Positions 9,007 through 17,918 of a stretch of 64,000 bases of DNA are shown here, one piece after another. The stretch is taken from contig JBGSKV010000117.1 of assembly GCA_041740975.1 (NCBI GenBank), positions 62,001 to 126,000 on the forward strand, read 5' to 3'. Below the pieces are notes generated by a model that saw nothing but the letters and a program-made list of their open reading frames with translations, had not been told where the DNA came from and searched no databases. This DNA comes from JBGSKV01 sp041740975. GTDB taxonomy: Bacteria; Bdellovibrionota_B; Oligoflexia; Oligoflexales; JALZUQ01. The stretch's first letter is position 1, and the number at the start of each line of letters is the position of its first letter. Both the position numbers and the translations under genes were made by a program.

Positions 9007-9477
9007 TTATTTGATCACATTAGTTGGGGGTGTTCCGCCTGCTGGTGGAATTCGCGAGTCTTTTAAGACCTCTTTCTCTGCTTTTCGACCTTCCCAGTAT
9101 TCTTTCTTCTCTGCCTTAATTTCGCCACGTAATTCTTCCCCTGATTGTCGATGTGCGCCCATTTCACCTTCGTGTTTCTGGCGTATCACTTGGCGTTCTT
9201 CAGGTGTTTTTGCTGCAGCCATTTCGGCATGGAAAGCAGCTCGTTTCTCATGCTTGGCTTTCATATGAGCGTCTTTCGCCTCACGATGTTCGCTTCGCAT
9301 TTCTACAACTTCTTCTTTTTTTTCTTTGCGGAAATCGCGAACGTCTTGTCGGTGTTCCTTGCGAGCTTCCATGCGATTTTCACGAGCCTTCCAGTTTTTG
9401 CCTTCAGCAAAAGACAATGTGGAAAGCCCTACGGATGATCCAACCACCAAAACAATGCTCTTTAATTTGAAATTCAT
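9007..9477 (-). CDS. Charged alpha-helical periplasmic protein
   Basis: 156 residues from the ATG at 9477, where a signal peptide starts (NFKLKSIVLVVG..LSFAEG). The mature part is almost entirely Glu, Lys, Arg, His and Ala with heptad-like spacing (KEHRQDVRDFRKEKKEEVVEM), so it should form a long charged helix or coiled coil. A short Pro/Gly-rich tail ends it. Size and composition recall Spy/CpxP-like periplasmic proteins, but the LTxxQ motif is absent. Function unknown. Confidence 0.7.
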   Translation of the reverse strand: MNFKLKSIVLVVGSSVGLSTLSFAEGKNWKARENRMEARKEHRQDVRDFRKEKKEEVVEMRSEHREAKDAHMKAKHEKRAAFHAEMAAAKTPEERQVIRQKHEGEMGAHRQSGEELRGEIKAEKKEYWEGRKAEKEVLKDSRIPPAGGTPPTNVIK

Positions 9478-9600
9478 ATAATGGGTCTCTCCAAAAGCTT
9501 GATTCAAACACATTCGTCGAGTCAGCCGAAAACCTGACCCAATTTTTTTAGTCAAAATATATCAAATACTTGCAAAAAATTTTGCGAGTGCGATCACGGC

Positions 9601-10275
9601 TCAATGACAGTCCCAATCTCCACCCCAATGGCCCCCCACTTTAGAGGTTTGGATTGGGCTGCTGTCGTGGCCCGCGGGATCGACTATACCGTCACCATCA
9701 AAATCAAATTTTGAATTCTTCTCACCTTCACTAGCTGTGAATAATGCTCGGAAACAACTATCGCAGTCACTCGGCTCAATTGGGTTGGTAACGTGGGTGA
9801 TAAAGTTTGGATCGGCTCTCCAAACGTCAGCCCCAAGGCATTTTGGAAAAACCCGTCCGGTACCCTGACAAGTAGCACATTCACTTTCCACCGCTTCCAC
9901 AGCGTAAACTTGCGAAGGCTGACCCTTGGCTCGCACAAACCCATAATTGAAGTTGATTCGCTTGCAATCGGTCAGGGCAAATCCAAATGGGTTCTGTCCA
10001 TTATTTGCCAAGCAAGAACGCTTGGTTGTAAAGTCATTGATCGTCAGTATGCCGCTGCCATGCAATAACTCTGAATCTGCATCGTGGGCAGCAACGAGTG
10101 AGGCTAGCGTGCGAAGTTGAAGCGGTGGCTCGGTCTGCTTGGCGCGCGCGAGAAACTGTTGAATGATGGGATAGGCGATCATCGTGGCGATAGCCAAGAT
10201 ACCTAGAACGACGATAATTTCAAGCACGCTGAATCCAGCTTGAAAACGACGCTTTTTTGAAAACTTTCCAATCAT
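9601..10275 (-). CDS. Type IV pilin-like / pseudopilin protein
   Basis: 224 residues from the ATG at 10275. It has a short basic leader and a prepilin peptidase site, QAG/FSVLEIIVVLG, with Phe at +1 and Glu at +5, followed by the hydrophobic assembly helix. The C-terminal globular part carries several Cys (CATC...C and CDSCF) and a calcium-type loop FDFDGDGIVDP near residue 200. Class II pseudopilins such as GspG bind Ca2+ in this region. The gene stands alone; no secretin, ATPase or platform gene is nearby. The longer upstream open frame to 10425 has no leader and is ignored. Confidence 0.8.
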   Translation of the reverse strand: MIGKFSKKRRFQAGFSVLEIIVVLGILAIATMIAYPIIQQFLARAKQTEPPLQLRTLASLVAAHDADSELLHGSGILTINDFTTKRSCLANNGQNPFGFALTDCKRINFNYGFVRAKGQPSQVYAVEAVESECATCQGTGRVFPKCLGADVWRADPNFITHVTNPIEPSDCDSCFRALFTASEGEKNSKFDFDGDGIVDPAGHDSSPIQTSKVGGHWGGDWDCH

Positions 10276-10504
10276 ATGAAAGTCATCGGCAGTTCCGCAC
10301 TCAAAATCAAGGTTTTGGGGAAAATCATTCAATGAGGACGATTTCGTTCGTTTTAAGGCAATTCGCAATTTGCCTTTTGTTGAAATACCTGAGGTCAACA
10401 AGCCGATTTCATAAGGAGAAACCATCTTTCTTAGGGTTTGACCACTCGGGGCCGATAAGCTCCCTAAGTCAATTGTGTAAAAATTTTTTAGTGGAGATTG
10501 TGAA

Positions 10505-11302
10505 ATGAAATTTCAATCGTTCAAGCTTTGTCTCGTGATTTCAGCTGCCGCAAGCTTCGTTGCTTGTTCAGGCCAAATCCAAACCCGCCATGCCAGCGCT
10601 TCTGAAAAAGGGATTCCAGTAAAAGCCGTAGCACAAGCTCAGCTTTTGGATATCTCAGGCACTCTAGATGATTTACTCAATTCAGAACTGAAAATTGAAG
10701 ATATCAAGGCTGCAATTGAAAAATTAACTGCAGAACTTTCAAAAGAATCAGACGTCAATTTAGATGAAGTACTTGACGTTGAAGAATTAGCAAACAGCGA
10801 TATTAAAGTTGATGAAATCAAAGCCCAAATTGATTCTTTTGACTTAGATAAAGATGGCACCATCTCTAGTGAAGAACTCGCCCTTGTCATGGTGAAATGG
10901 GAAGAGAAAATCAAGCTTGCGAAAGAAAAGCATGATGAAAAATTCAAAGAAAAACGCGAAGAATTCTGCGCGATGCTTCAAGACCGTATCCTTAAGGCGA
11001 AAGACGACAAGTTTCTAGAAGCGATCCTTCTTAAGAATGGCTTAGCGAAGTGTGCCGGCATCATTGCTGCGGAAGATAGCGACGATGTTGTGATCGTGAC
11101 GGACCCAGCTCCGACCGAAACACCAGAGCCAACAGACGAAGTCGTAGATGTCGAAATTGTAGACGCTGAGTCAACTGTCTTACCAGTTGCCCCGGTTGCT
11201 CCAGTTGACGCAGTTTGCAAAAACGTCAGCAATGTCTCTATCAATGTTACTCAAGACTCTAAGAAGTTAGTTGAGATTCTCATAAAGATCTGTCAAGACT
11301 AA
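10505..11302 (+). CDS. EF-hand lipoprotein
   Basis: 265-residue lipoprotein: basic start, hydrophobic run and lipobox ending at Cys21 (FVAC). Residues 45-110 are acidic helices. A canonical EF-hand loop follows at 113-124 (DLDKDGTISSEE, with Asp113, Asp115, Asp117, Thr119 and Glu124 as ligands), then a highly charged helix, a Pro/Thr/Glu/Val linker (about 195-235) and a C-terminal domain. Ribosome binding site GGAG lies 9 nt before the ATG. The calcium site suggests a structural or sensing role at the membrane surface. No enzyme motif is visible. Confidence 0.75.
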   Translation: MKFQSFKLCLVISAAASFVACSGQIQTRHASASEKGIPVKAVAQAQLLDISGTLDDLLNSELKIEDIKAAIEKLTAELSKESDVNLDEVLDVEELANSDIKVDEIKAQIDSFDLDKDGTISSEELALVMVKWEEKIKLAKEKHDEKFKEKREEFCAMLQDRILKAKDDKFLEAILLKNGLAKCAGIIAAEDSDDVVIVTDPAPTETPEPTDEVVDVEIVDAESTVLPVAPVAPVDAVCKNVSNVSINVTQDSKKLVEILIKICQD

Positions 11303-11328
11303 GCAAAACTAGGATATTTTACACATTA

Positions 11329-11366
11329 GGGCCGAGCTCCATTCAAGGAGGTCGGCCTTAAAATTT
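11329..11366 (+). terminator. Rho-independent terminator of the EF-hand lipoprotein gene
   Basis: Stem GGCCGA-CTCC / GGAG-TCGGCC (11329-11359) with a short ATTCAA loop and a following T run (AAAATTTTTT). It sits between the convergent EF-hand gene and valS. Confidence 0.8.
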
Positions 11367-11367
11367 T

Positions 11368-13995
11368 TTAGGCTTTAAAGTTTTCGAGCGACACTTCTAG
11401 ACTTTTTCGCTGGTAGTTCATATTTTCGAGCTGCGCCTTTGTGGATAAAATCACATCTTCAGGTGCTCGATCGACAAAGTTCGCGTCGCCTAATTTTTTT
11501 TCAAGCCCCAAAATAATTTTGCTGACACGCTGATGTTCAGAATTCAAACGCTTCAATTGCTTTTCATTGTCGATCGCATCGACCGCCATAAAAACTTCGT
11601 AACCTTTGCCGACTTGTACGAGATATTTATTCTTTGCATTGAGCGCTCCTACTTTGGCTTTGGCAAGTGCCACAAACCATGGGGCAGCCGATGCCAAAAC
11701 TTCGTGATTCTGCGTTGATTTGATATGGATGGAGAGCATCTTTGAGGGCTCGATTTCGGCCTGAGCTCGTAGAGCTCTAACGGCTGAGATGCATTCTTGA
11801 ACTAACGTCCAATCCCTTGCGCCGGCAGGAACGTTTAAGTTCAAACCGGTAGGATACTCACTGATACAGAGGCTTTCCGATTTCTTGATATCAGGATGTT
11901 TTGGCAAATTGTGCCAGATTTCTTCCGAAATGAACGGTATAAAAGGCGAAGCAAGCCGAAGGCTTGTTTCCAGAACGTAAACTAGTACGGAAATCGTTTG
12001 GTCTTTGGTTTGCGGGTTAGAAAAACTAAGCTTGGCGCATTCGAGTCCCCAGTCGCAAAAACTTCCCCATAGAAAGTGGTACAACGCGTCTACCGCATCA
12101 TTTATGCGGTAATTTTCTAAGTGTTTTCCTACTTTCTTGATGGTCTCATCTAACTCGCTGAGAAGCCACTGTTCTGGTAGAGCAAGTTTATCCACTTGTA
12201 TAGACGCGATAGGCTGATCGGGATTGGCATGCGAAAGCATAAACCGAGAGGCATTCCAGATTTTATTTATAAATCTTGATCCGCTCGCAAAATCTTCCGT
12301 GCTCATACGTACGCGTCCACCGAGTGGAGCCAAACTAATACATGTGAAACGCACGGCGTCTGCGCCATATAGATCTATCATTTCGAGTGGGTCGATGCCA
12401 TTGCCAAGTGTTTTAGAGAATTTTCGACCCTGTTTATCGCAAATAATAGAGTTAAAATAGACGTCTTGGAATGGTAGTGTGCCCATCGTTTTGAAACCCG
12501 CCATGACCATCCGAGCCACCCACAAGTAAATGATATCGGCGCCGGTCACAAGTACATTGGACGGATAGAATTTTTTCAAATCAGCAGTTTCTTCTGGCCA
12601 GCCGAAAGGGCTTACCGGCCACAACCAACTACTAAACCAAGTATCCAAAACATCTTCATCTTGATGAATATTTTTACTTTTACATTCCTTGCATTCTGTA
12701 GGATCTGTCATGCCAGTCGTCACGCCTGAGCAGTCATTGCAATACCAAATCGGAATACGATGCCCCCACCAAAGTTGGCGAGAAATGCACCAATCTTGCA
12801 CGTTTTCCAACCAATACAGATAGGTTTTTTTCCAAGAATCCGGATAAAACGATAACTCATTAGTTTTTGCAGCTTCGACGGCCGGTGCCGCCAATCCTTT
12901 CATACGTACATACCATTGTTTAGAAAGGCGTGGTTCTATGACATCTTTACTGCGATCCGAGATCGGCACCGAAAGTTTATGGCCTTTTTCGCTTTCGAAT
13001 AAATCGAGCTCCTTAAGATCTTTCAAAATTTGTTTGCGCGCTACAAAACGGTCCAGGCCGCGATACTTTTCCGGAACGTTTTCATTTAAGGTTGCATTAG
13101 GATGAAAGATATTGATCATTGCCAAATTGTGGCGTTTTCCCACTTCAAAATCGTTAAAATCATGTGCGGGCGTCATTTTGACGGCGCCAGTGCCAAACTC
13201 AGACTTCACGTATTCGTCAGCGATGATGGGGATTTCTCTTCCAACAAGCGGAAGTTTTACTTTCTTTCCAATAAACTTTTTGTAACGTTCGTCTTCGGGG
13301 TGTACGGCGACACCTGTATCACCAAGCATTGTTTCAGGTCGAGTCGTTGCGATGCTTATGAACTCGGTTGTTCCCACGACGGGGTACTTAAAAACCCATA
13401 GTGAACCACTTTTTTCTTCATTCTCGATCTCGTCATCGGAAATGGCCGTAAGTAAAGTGGGATCCCAATTCACTAAGCGTTCGCCTCGATAAATTGAGCC
13501 TTCTTCGTAAAGCATTACAAATATCTTGCGTACAGCTAGTGATAACTTCGGGTCCATCGTGTAAGCTTCACGTTCCCAATCAGCCGAGCTTCCCAGTCTT
13601 TTGAGCTGGTCGATGATGATGTTGCCGTTACGTTCTTTCCAGTCGTGCAATCTCTGCGTGAATTTTTCGCGACCGAGTTGTTCTTTCGTTAACCCCTCTT
13701 TGGCGAGCGACTTTTCCACCATCATTTGGGTGGCAATCCCTGCATGATCGGTCCCTGGCAACCAGCAAGCTTCGAAACCGGACATGCGTTTCCAACGAAT
13801 CAAAATATCTTGGATGGTGTTGTTTAGGCCATGACCCATATGAAGGCGATCGGTAACATTAGGAGGTGGAATGATAATTGTATAAGGGGGCTTCTTGGAG
13901 CTGCTGTCGGCATGAAAATAACCTTTGTCCGTCCAAAACTTATACCACTTCGCCTCATAATTTTTAGGGTCGTAAGTTTTGTCGAGCTGCGCCAT
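11368..13995 (-). CDS. valS: Valyl-tRNA synthetase
   Basis: 875 residues from the ATG at 13995 (MAQLDKTYDPKNYE is the usual ValRS start; an upstream in-frame ATG at 14094 adds a non-conserved tail). Class I synthetase: PPNVTDRLHMGH (HIGH variant), the editing domain with TTRPETMLGDT, zinc-ribbon-like Cys pairs (YCNDCSG and CKECKS), and the KMSKS-type loop KFSKTLGNG, where Met is Phe. The C-terminal coiled coil typical of ValRS is present (last 70 residues). It charges tRNA-Val and edits threonine. The gene stands alone. Confidence 0.97.
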   Translation of the reverse strand: MAQLDKTYDPKNYEAKWYKFWTDKGYFHADSSSKKPPYTIIIPPPNVTDRLHMGHGLNNTIQDILIRWKRMSGFEACWLPGTDHAGIATQMMVEKSLAKEGLTKEQLGREKFTQRLHDWKERNGNIIIDQLKRLGSSADWEREAYTMDPKLSLAVRKIFVMLYEEGSIYRGERLVNWDPTLLTAISDDEIENEEKSGSLWVFKYPVVGTTEFISIATTRPETMLGDTGVAVHPEDERYKKFIGKKVKLPLVGREIPIIADEYVKSEFGTGAVKMTPAHDFNDFEVGKRHNLAMINIFHPNATLNENVPEKYRGLDRFVARKQILKDLKELDLFESEKGHKLSVPISDRSKDVIEPRLSKQWYVRMKGLAAPAVEAAKTNELSFYPDSWKKTYLYWLENVQDWCISRQLWWGHRIPIWYCNDCSGVTTGMTDPTECKECKSKNIHQDEDVLDTWFSSWLWPVSPFGWPEETADLKKFYPSNVLVTGADIIYLWVARMVMAGFKTMGTLPFQDVYFNSIICDKQGRKFSKTLGNGIDPLEMIDLYGADAVRFTCISLAPLGGRVRMSTEDFASGSRFINKIWNASRFMLSHANPDQPIASIQVDKLALPEQWLLSELDETIKKVGKHLENYRINDAVDALYHFLWGSFCDWGLECAKLSFSNPQTKDQTISVLVYVLETSLRLASPFIPFISEEIWHNLPKHPDIKKSESLCISEYPTGLNLNVPAGARDWTLVQECISAVRALRAQAEIEPSKMLSIHIKSTQNHEVLASAAPWFVALAKAKVGALNAKNKYLVQVGKGYEVFMAVDAIDNEKQLKRLNSEHQRVSKIILGLEKKLGDANFVDRAPEDVILSTKAQLENMNYQRKSLEVSLENFKA

Positions 13996-14161
13996 AAATA
14001 AGCCTGTTATAAAAGATGGAATATTCCTCATAGCATACCCCGCCTTCCTGGGCAATCGGCGTGCTACGCACTTGAGGATCTCCTGTTTCGTCATCTCATT
14101 AAACTATTGATTGGGTCATGGTAGTATGACTATGCTGGCCCTAATTTGATGCGTGGACCTG

Positions 14162-14650
14162 ATGAGAAAAATTCTTAAAACAAAAATGGGCTTAATGTTT
14201 GTAGCATTGATTTGCTTCAGTTCCTGTACTCGAAAACCCAAATCAGTCGCGACGCCAACAGTTCCCCCTAACGAACTCATCGTCACGAGTTTGGGCGGCC
14301 ATACTTTAAAAATTAAGGATTTTGTAATGGGTGCGGGCGATGTGAAAGCTGAGCGTGGACACTATATGAAAGTACACTACGTCGCGAAGGGCCCTAAGAA
14401 TCAAGTTCTACAAAGTACTTATAAAGCTCAGCCTTACGTTTTTCGATTAGGAAATGACGAAACGATTCCTGCTTGGGAATACGGACTGCTGGGCGCAACG
14501 GTAGGAACTAAGCGTCGCCTTATCGTCCCTTCTCCCTTGGCGTATGATGATGTCGGAGTCCAGGGCCTAGTCGCGCCTAATGAAGTGATCACCTTTGATA
14601 TCGAGGTGATAGCGATCAGTGATCAGGAAATCGAACAAAAGTCATTGTAG
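14162..14650 (+). CDS. FKBP-type peptidyl-prolyl isomerase lipoprotein
   Basis: 162 residues from the ATG at 14162; a GTG lies 3 codons upstream. Lipoprotein signal with lipobox FSSC (Cys22). The FKBP domain covers about residues 55-155: GAGDVKAERGHYMKVHYVAKG, ETIPAWEYGLLGATVGTKRRLIVPSPLAYDD (the VIPAWExAL and P..LAYG signatures) and a final FDIEVI strand. It should speed prolyl isomerisation of exported proteins at the inner or outer membrane. Substrate unknown. The next gene, a protease lipoprotein, is 140 bp away. Confidence 0.85.
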   Translation: MRKILKTKMGLMFVALICFSSCTRKPKSVATPTVPPNELIVTSLGGHTLKIKDFVMGAGDVKAERGHYMKVHYVAKGPKNQVLQSTYKAQPYVFRLGNDETIPAWEYGLLGATVGTKRRLIVPSPLAYDDVGVQGLVAPNEVITFDIEVIAISDQEIEQKSL

Positions 14651-14709
14651 GCCCCTCTGTTTGAGCTCCGAATTGAGAAACCCAACTAGCTGAATTTAAT
14701 AGTAAAACT

Positions 14710-14742
14710 TAGGTAATTTTCTTTTACCTTAAAGTTTGTTCA
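14710..14742. repeat. A+T-rich hairpin after the FKBP gene
   Basis: An imperfect inverted repeat AACTTAGGTAA / TTACCTTAAAGTT with a short T-rich loop lies between the FKBP and matrixin genes. It may end the upstream transcript, but a clean T run is missing. Confidence 0.35.
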
Positions 14743-14790
14743 TCCGGACGTCGATGCCATCCCTATCAATGTATTGATCCGGAGAGGTCG

Positions 14791-15612
14791 ATGAAAACTT
14801 TTGTTATAAAATACATGGCGGTTGTGGGCTGTACGCTGTTTCTTTTCATGAATTTTGTGGCCTGTGGAAGTCAATTCTACAAGGCTTCATTAGAGGACGA
14901 TCATGATAAGGGCGGTCTTTCCACGGATTCTAGTGACCCAGATTCCCCTTCATACGGGATTCATGCTCTAAACGGTTGGCCAGTGTTACCCATTCCGTTC
15001 AAAGTTGGATCAGAGATAACGGCCGAACAAGAAACGCAGCTTGTCAAAGCCATGCGTACTTGGGAAAAATCAGTCGGAAAAGTTTTGTTTTCTTACAAAG
15101 GAATTCATGCGGGCAAAACGGGCGATGATTTCCATCAACTTTACGATTCACTCAAAGATACGATCAATGGAAACTATCTCAGTTACGACTGGACCAAAAC
15201 GCAAAAACCTAAAGAAGTTCTGGCAACAACAATATGGAATACGAAAGCCTCTGACCATCAGGCCATTGACACTGCGGACATCCGCTTTAACGGCAACTAT
15301 TATGTGATTGGCGATAGCCTCATTCTCCAACCGGATGGAGAAAAAGAAGTCGTTGATATGGAATCCCTTGCGTTGCATGAGTTAGGCCATTTACTTGGAC
15401 TTGGCCACGTATCTCCAGACATTGACTCATATTCCATAATGAACCCGTCTCTTTTCATCGGTTCCGGTTTGACTTCACGAAAACTTTCACGTGGCGATAT
15501 CGAACGGATTCAAAAAGTTTATAAATGCACCGGAGAAGCCTGTGACATTGAATCAGTTCTGATTAGCTTCGAATATGGTGATGAAGAGTCCGAAGAAGAA
15601 GCAGCACATTAA
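14791..15612 (+). CDS. Matrixin-like zinc metalloprotease lipoprotein
   Basis: 273-residue lipoprotein (Cys25 after FVAC). The metzincin zinc site is complete: H196, E197, H200 and H206 in HELGHLLGLGH, followed by the Met-turn SIMNP about 20 residues later. This matches peptidase family M10 (matrixin-like), with a Rossmann-like N-terminal region (NGWPVLPIPF, then WEKSVGKVLFSYKG). A strong GGAGAGG precedes the ATG. The protein should digest peptides or proteins at the cell surface or in the periplasm. There is no obvious propeptide cysteine switch. The C-terminus is acidic. Confidence 0.85.
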   Translation: MKTFVIKYMAVVGCTLFLFMNFVACGSQFYKASLEDDHDKGGLSTDSSDPDSPSYGIHALNGWPVLPIPFKVGSEITAEQETQLVKAMRTWEKSVGKVLFSYKGIHAGKTGDDFHQLYDSLKDTINGNYLSYDWTKTQKPKEVLATTIWNTKASDHQAIDTADIRFNGNYYVIGDSLILQPDGEKEVVDMESLALHELGHLLGLGHVSPDIDSYSIMNPSLFIGSGLTSRKLSRGDIERIQKVYKCTGEACDIESVLISFEYGDEESEEEAAH

Positions 15613-16565
15613 ATCTCGGCAAATTTAATGATTTGCCGCGCCATTTTTTCGAAACATTTAGGGTAATTTTCGGTCCGTGCCGTGAGAAGGCGCGGCGATG
15701 TAATGTTAATTTCGGAAACTCGTCCACCAATCAAATCGAATCCGACCCAGTGAATACCATCCTTCATAAGCTCAAGACTAATATCCACAACCATAGCCAT
15801 TTCAGCTTCACTTGGTTCGTAGTCTAGTAGGGTAGCGCCAGCGCGTGTATTGGCTAAAAAATCCCCCGCTTTCGGCACTTTTAGACACCAAGCGATGGGC
15901 TCACCAAACGATACGAACGCTCGCACTTCACCCGCACTTACTTGCTTCTGAAATGGTTGTATTTGCCGCCAAAGTCCATCACTCACCTGACTTTTCAAGA
16001 CGTCGAGTACTTCTGCGGGTGATTGTTTTTCCAAAGTTAAGTGCTCGACTCCGCGACCGCCATACATGTCAAGCGGCTTCAATACAGCGTCTCCCTGACA
16101 TTCATCTTGGAAGTAACTAAATAGTTTATTTGCATCTTGGCTTATTAAGCTGGGAATCGCGTATTCTGGGAAGTAAAGGGCTGCCATTTTTTCGTTATAT
16201 TTTCGCAATCCAACCGTAGAATTCAAAATCTTACTGTGTTCGCTTGCACTTTCGAGGAGCCAGGTGGTGGCAACGTAGCGTATGTCGAAGGGAGGATCTT
16301 TCCGCATGTGAATGACGCGAAATTCTTTCAGTTCCGTATCAGTACCGGGGCCTGACAACCATCTGTCGTCTTTTCTATCGAGCGAGTAAGATTGGCAAGA
16401 CGCGTTATTTTGGCGGCTATCCCAGAAAATTTGATCAATGGTTGTAAAATACACGGTGACACCAGCACTTTTCAACGCTTGTGCCATCTGTAGGCTCGAG
16501 TCCAATCGCGGATCTAATGATTCTAAGGGGTCGAGGATAAATAGTTGTTTTTTCTGATGACTCAA
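15609..16565 (-). CDS. gshB: Glutathione synthetase-like ATP-grasp enzyme
   Basis: 318 residues if started at the TTG at 16565, which has GGAG 9 nt upstream and gives the usual GshB length (about 315). The open frame extends further upstream to 16709 but would overlap pgk and adds a non-conserved stretch. Landmarks of prokaryotic glutathione synthetase are present: MRKDPPFDIRYVATTWLLE, LNSTVGLRKYNEKMAAL, VLKPLDMYGGRGV, EVRAFVSFGEPIAW and the final GFDLIGGRVSEINITSPR. It should ligate gamma-glutamylcysteine and glycine using ATP. No gshA lies nearby. Its 3' end overlaps the convergent matrixin gene by 4 bp. Confidence 0.85.
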   Translation of the reverse strand: MSHQKKQLFILDPLESLDPRLDSSLQMAQALKSAGVTVYFTTIDQIFWDSRQNNASCQSYSLDRKDDRWLSGPGTDTELKEFRVIHMRKDPPFDIRYVATTWLLESASEHSKILNSTVGLRKYNEKMAALYFPEYAIPSLISQDANKLFSYFQDECQGDAVLKPLDMYGGRGVEHLTLEKQSPAEVLDVLKSQVSDGLWRQIQPFQKQVSAGEVRAFVSFGEPIAWCLKVPKAGDFLANTRAGATLLDYEPSEAEMAMVVDISLELMKDGIHWVGFDLIGGRVSEINITSPRLLTARTENYPKCFEKMARQIIKFAEI

Positions 16566-16703
16566 GCTTCCGATCTCCGTTGATCTCCGCCGTTGTAAGC
16601 TTAGCCCCCAAGTGCTAAGACTGAAGGCTTCTTGGCCACAAGTTGGGGCGAAGAATTCCTTCGAATCTAGGCGACAGAGCCTCATTATGCAAGCAGACCT
16701 TTT

Positions 16704-17906
16704 ATGCAAGTAAACAGTGTAACCAATTTAAATAAAGATGAAGCACTCAAGAACGCGCGGGTCTTTCTTAGACTCGATCTTAACGTTCCGATGGATGGTG
16801 ATAAGATTCTCGATCGCACGCGCATCGAAGAGTCGCTTCCTACTTTGAAATATCTAATCGAATCCGGATGTAAGCTTGTCGTGGCGAGTCATCTTGGTCG
16901 TCCCAAAGGCAAGCCTGACAAAGCATTTAGTTTAGAGTCGGTTGGCGTCGTTTTGGCAGAGCTCTTATCGTGCGAAGTTCTCTTTGTTCACGACAATATG
17001 CAAGAACCCTTGGCTTATATGCTGGACCGTCTTGCGCCAGGGCAGATTCTCCTTTTAGAAAATTTGCGCTTCCATCCGGGCGAAACGGACAATGATCGCA
17101 GTTACGCCGAGCATTTTGCAGAAGGCGTCGATTTTTTTGTAAATGACGCGTTTGGAACAATGCATCGCGCACATGCCTCGACGGTTGGTATTCCTGAGAT
17201 TGTCGGACGCCGAAAATCTGCGGCTGGGTTTCTAGTTGAAAAGGAAATTGCAGCTTTATCACCGCTTCTAAAACATACCAAAAGTCCATATACCGTCGTC
17301 ATGGGCGGTGCCAAAGTCTCTGACAAAATTGGTGTTATCATGACTCTTTTAGAAAACTGCAACCATCTCATTATCGGCGGTGCGATGGCCTATACCTTCC
17401 TTTATGAAAAGGGCATAAAAGTTGGCAAGTCAAGAATCGAAGCTGACAAGTTAGATATTGTTCGTCAAATTTTTAAAGCCGCAGACAAACGACGCGTTTA
17501 CATTCATTTGCCAGAGGACCATGTCGTTGCCGAAGAATTCAACGAAGAGGCGCAGTCGCACGTAACTGAAGACGCAAATATTGAAGATGGTTGGATGGGT
17601 TTAGATATCGGTCCGAAGACAATTGCCAATTACACAAAAATAATTTCGCAATCGAAGGTGGTTTTTTGGAACGGGCCGATGGGAGTGTTCGAATGGGAAC
17701 AGTTCAGCAAAGGCACCATGGCCGTCGCCCAGTCGATCAGTGAATGTGGAGCTACGACTGTGGTTGGTGGGGGCGACTCGGTTGCCGCCCTAAACCAAGC
17801 TGGCCTAGAGGATAAAATTTCACATGTGTCCACTGGTGGCGGCGCCTCACTCGAATTTTTGGAAGGAAAAGTCCTTCCCGGTATACAAGTTCTACTCGCC
17901 CAATAA
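16704..17906 (+). CDS. pgk: Phosphoglycerate kinase
   Basis: Glycolytic enzyme that converts 1,3-bisphosphoglycerate and ADP to 3-phosphoglycerate and ATP. 400 residues, full length (family about 390-415). Signature RVFLRLDLNVPMD and DRTRIEESLPTL at the N-terminus, SHLGRPKG, NDAFGTMHRAHAS, the GGAKVSDKIGV hinge region, and the nucleotide-binding GPMGVFEWEQFSKGT and STGGGASLEFLEGK at the C-terminus. First gene of a pgk-tpiA-trmFO operon (12-bp gap to tpiA). No strong ribosome binding site is visible before the ATG. Confidence 0.98.
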   Translation: MQVNSVTNLNKDEALKNARVFLRLDLNVPMDGDKILDRTRIEESLPTLKYLIESGCKLVVASHLGRPKGKPDKAFSLESVGVVLAELLSCEVLFVHDNMQEPLAYMLDRLAPGQILLLENLRFHPGETDNDRSYAEHFAEGVDFFVNDAFGTMHRAHASTVGIPEIVGRRKSAAGFLVEKEIAALSPLLKHTKSPYTVVMGGAKVSDKIGVIMTLLENCNHLIIGGAMAYTFLYEKGIKVGKSRIEADKLDIVRQIFKAADKRRVYIHLPEDHVVAEEFNEEAQSHVTEDANIEDGWMGLDIGPKTIANYTKIISQSKVVFWNGPMGVFEWEQFSKGTMAVAQSISECGATTVVGGGDSVAALNQAGLEDKISHVSTGGGASLEFLEGKVLPGIQVLLAQ

Positions 17907-17918
17907 GGAATCAACGTC

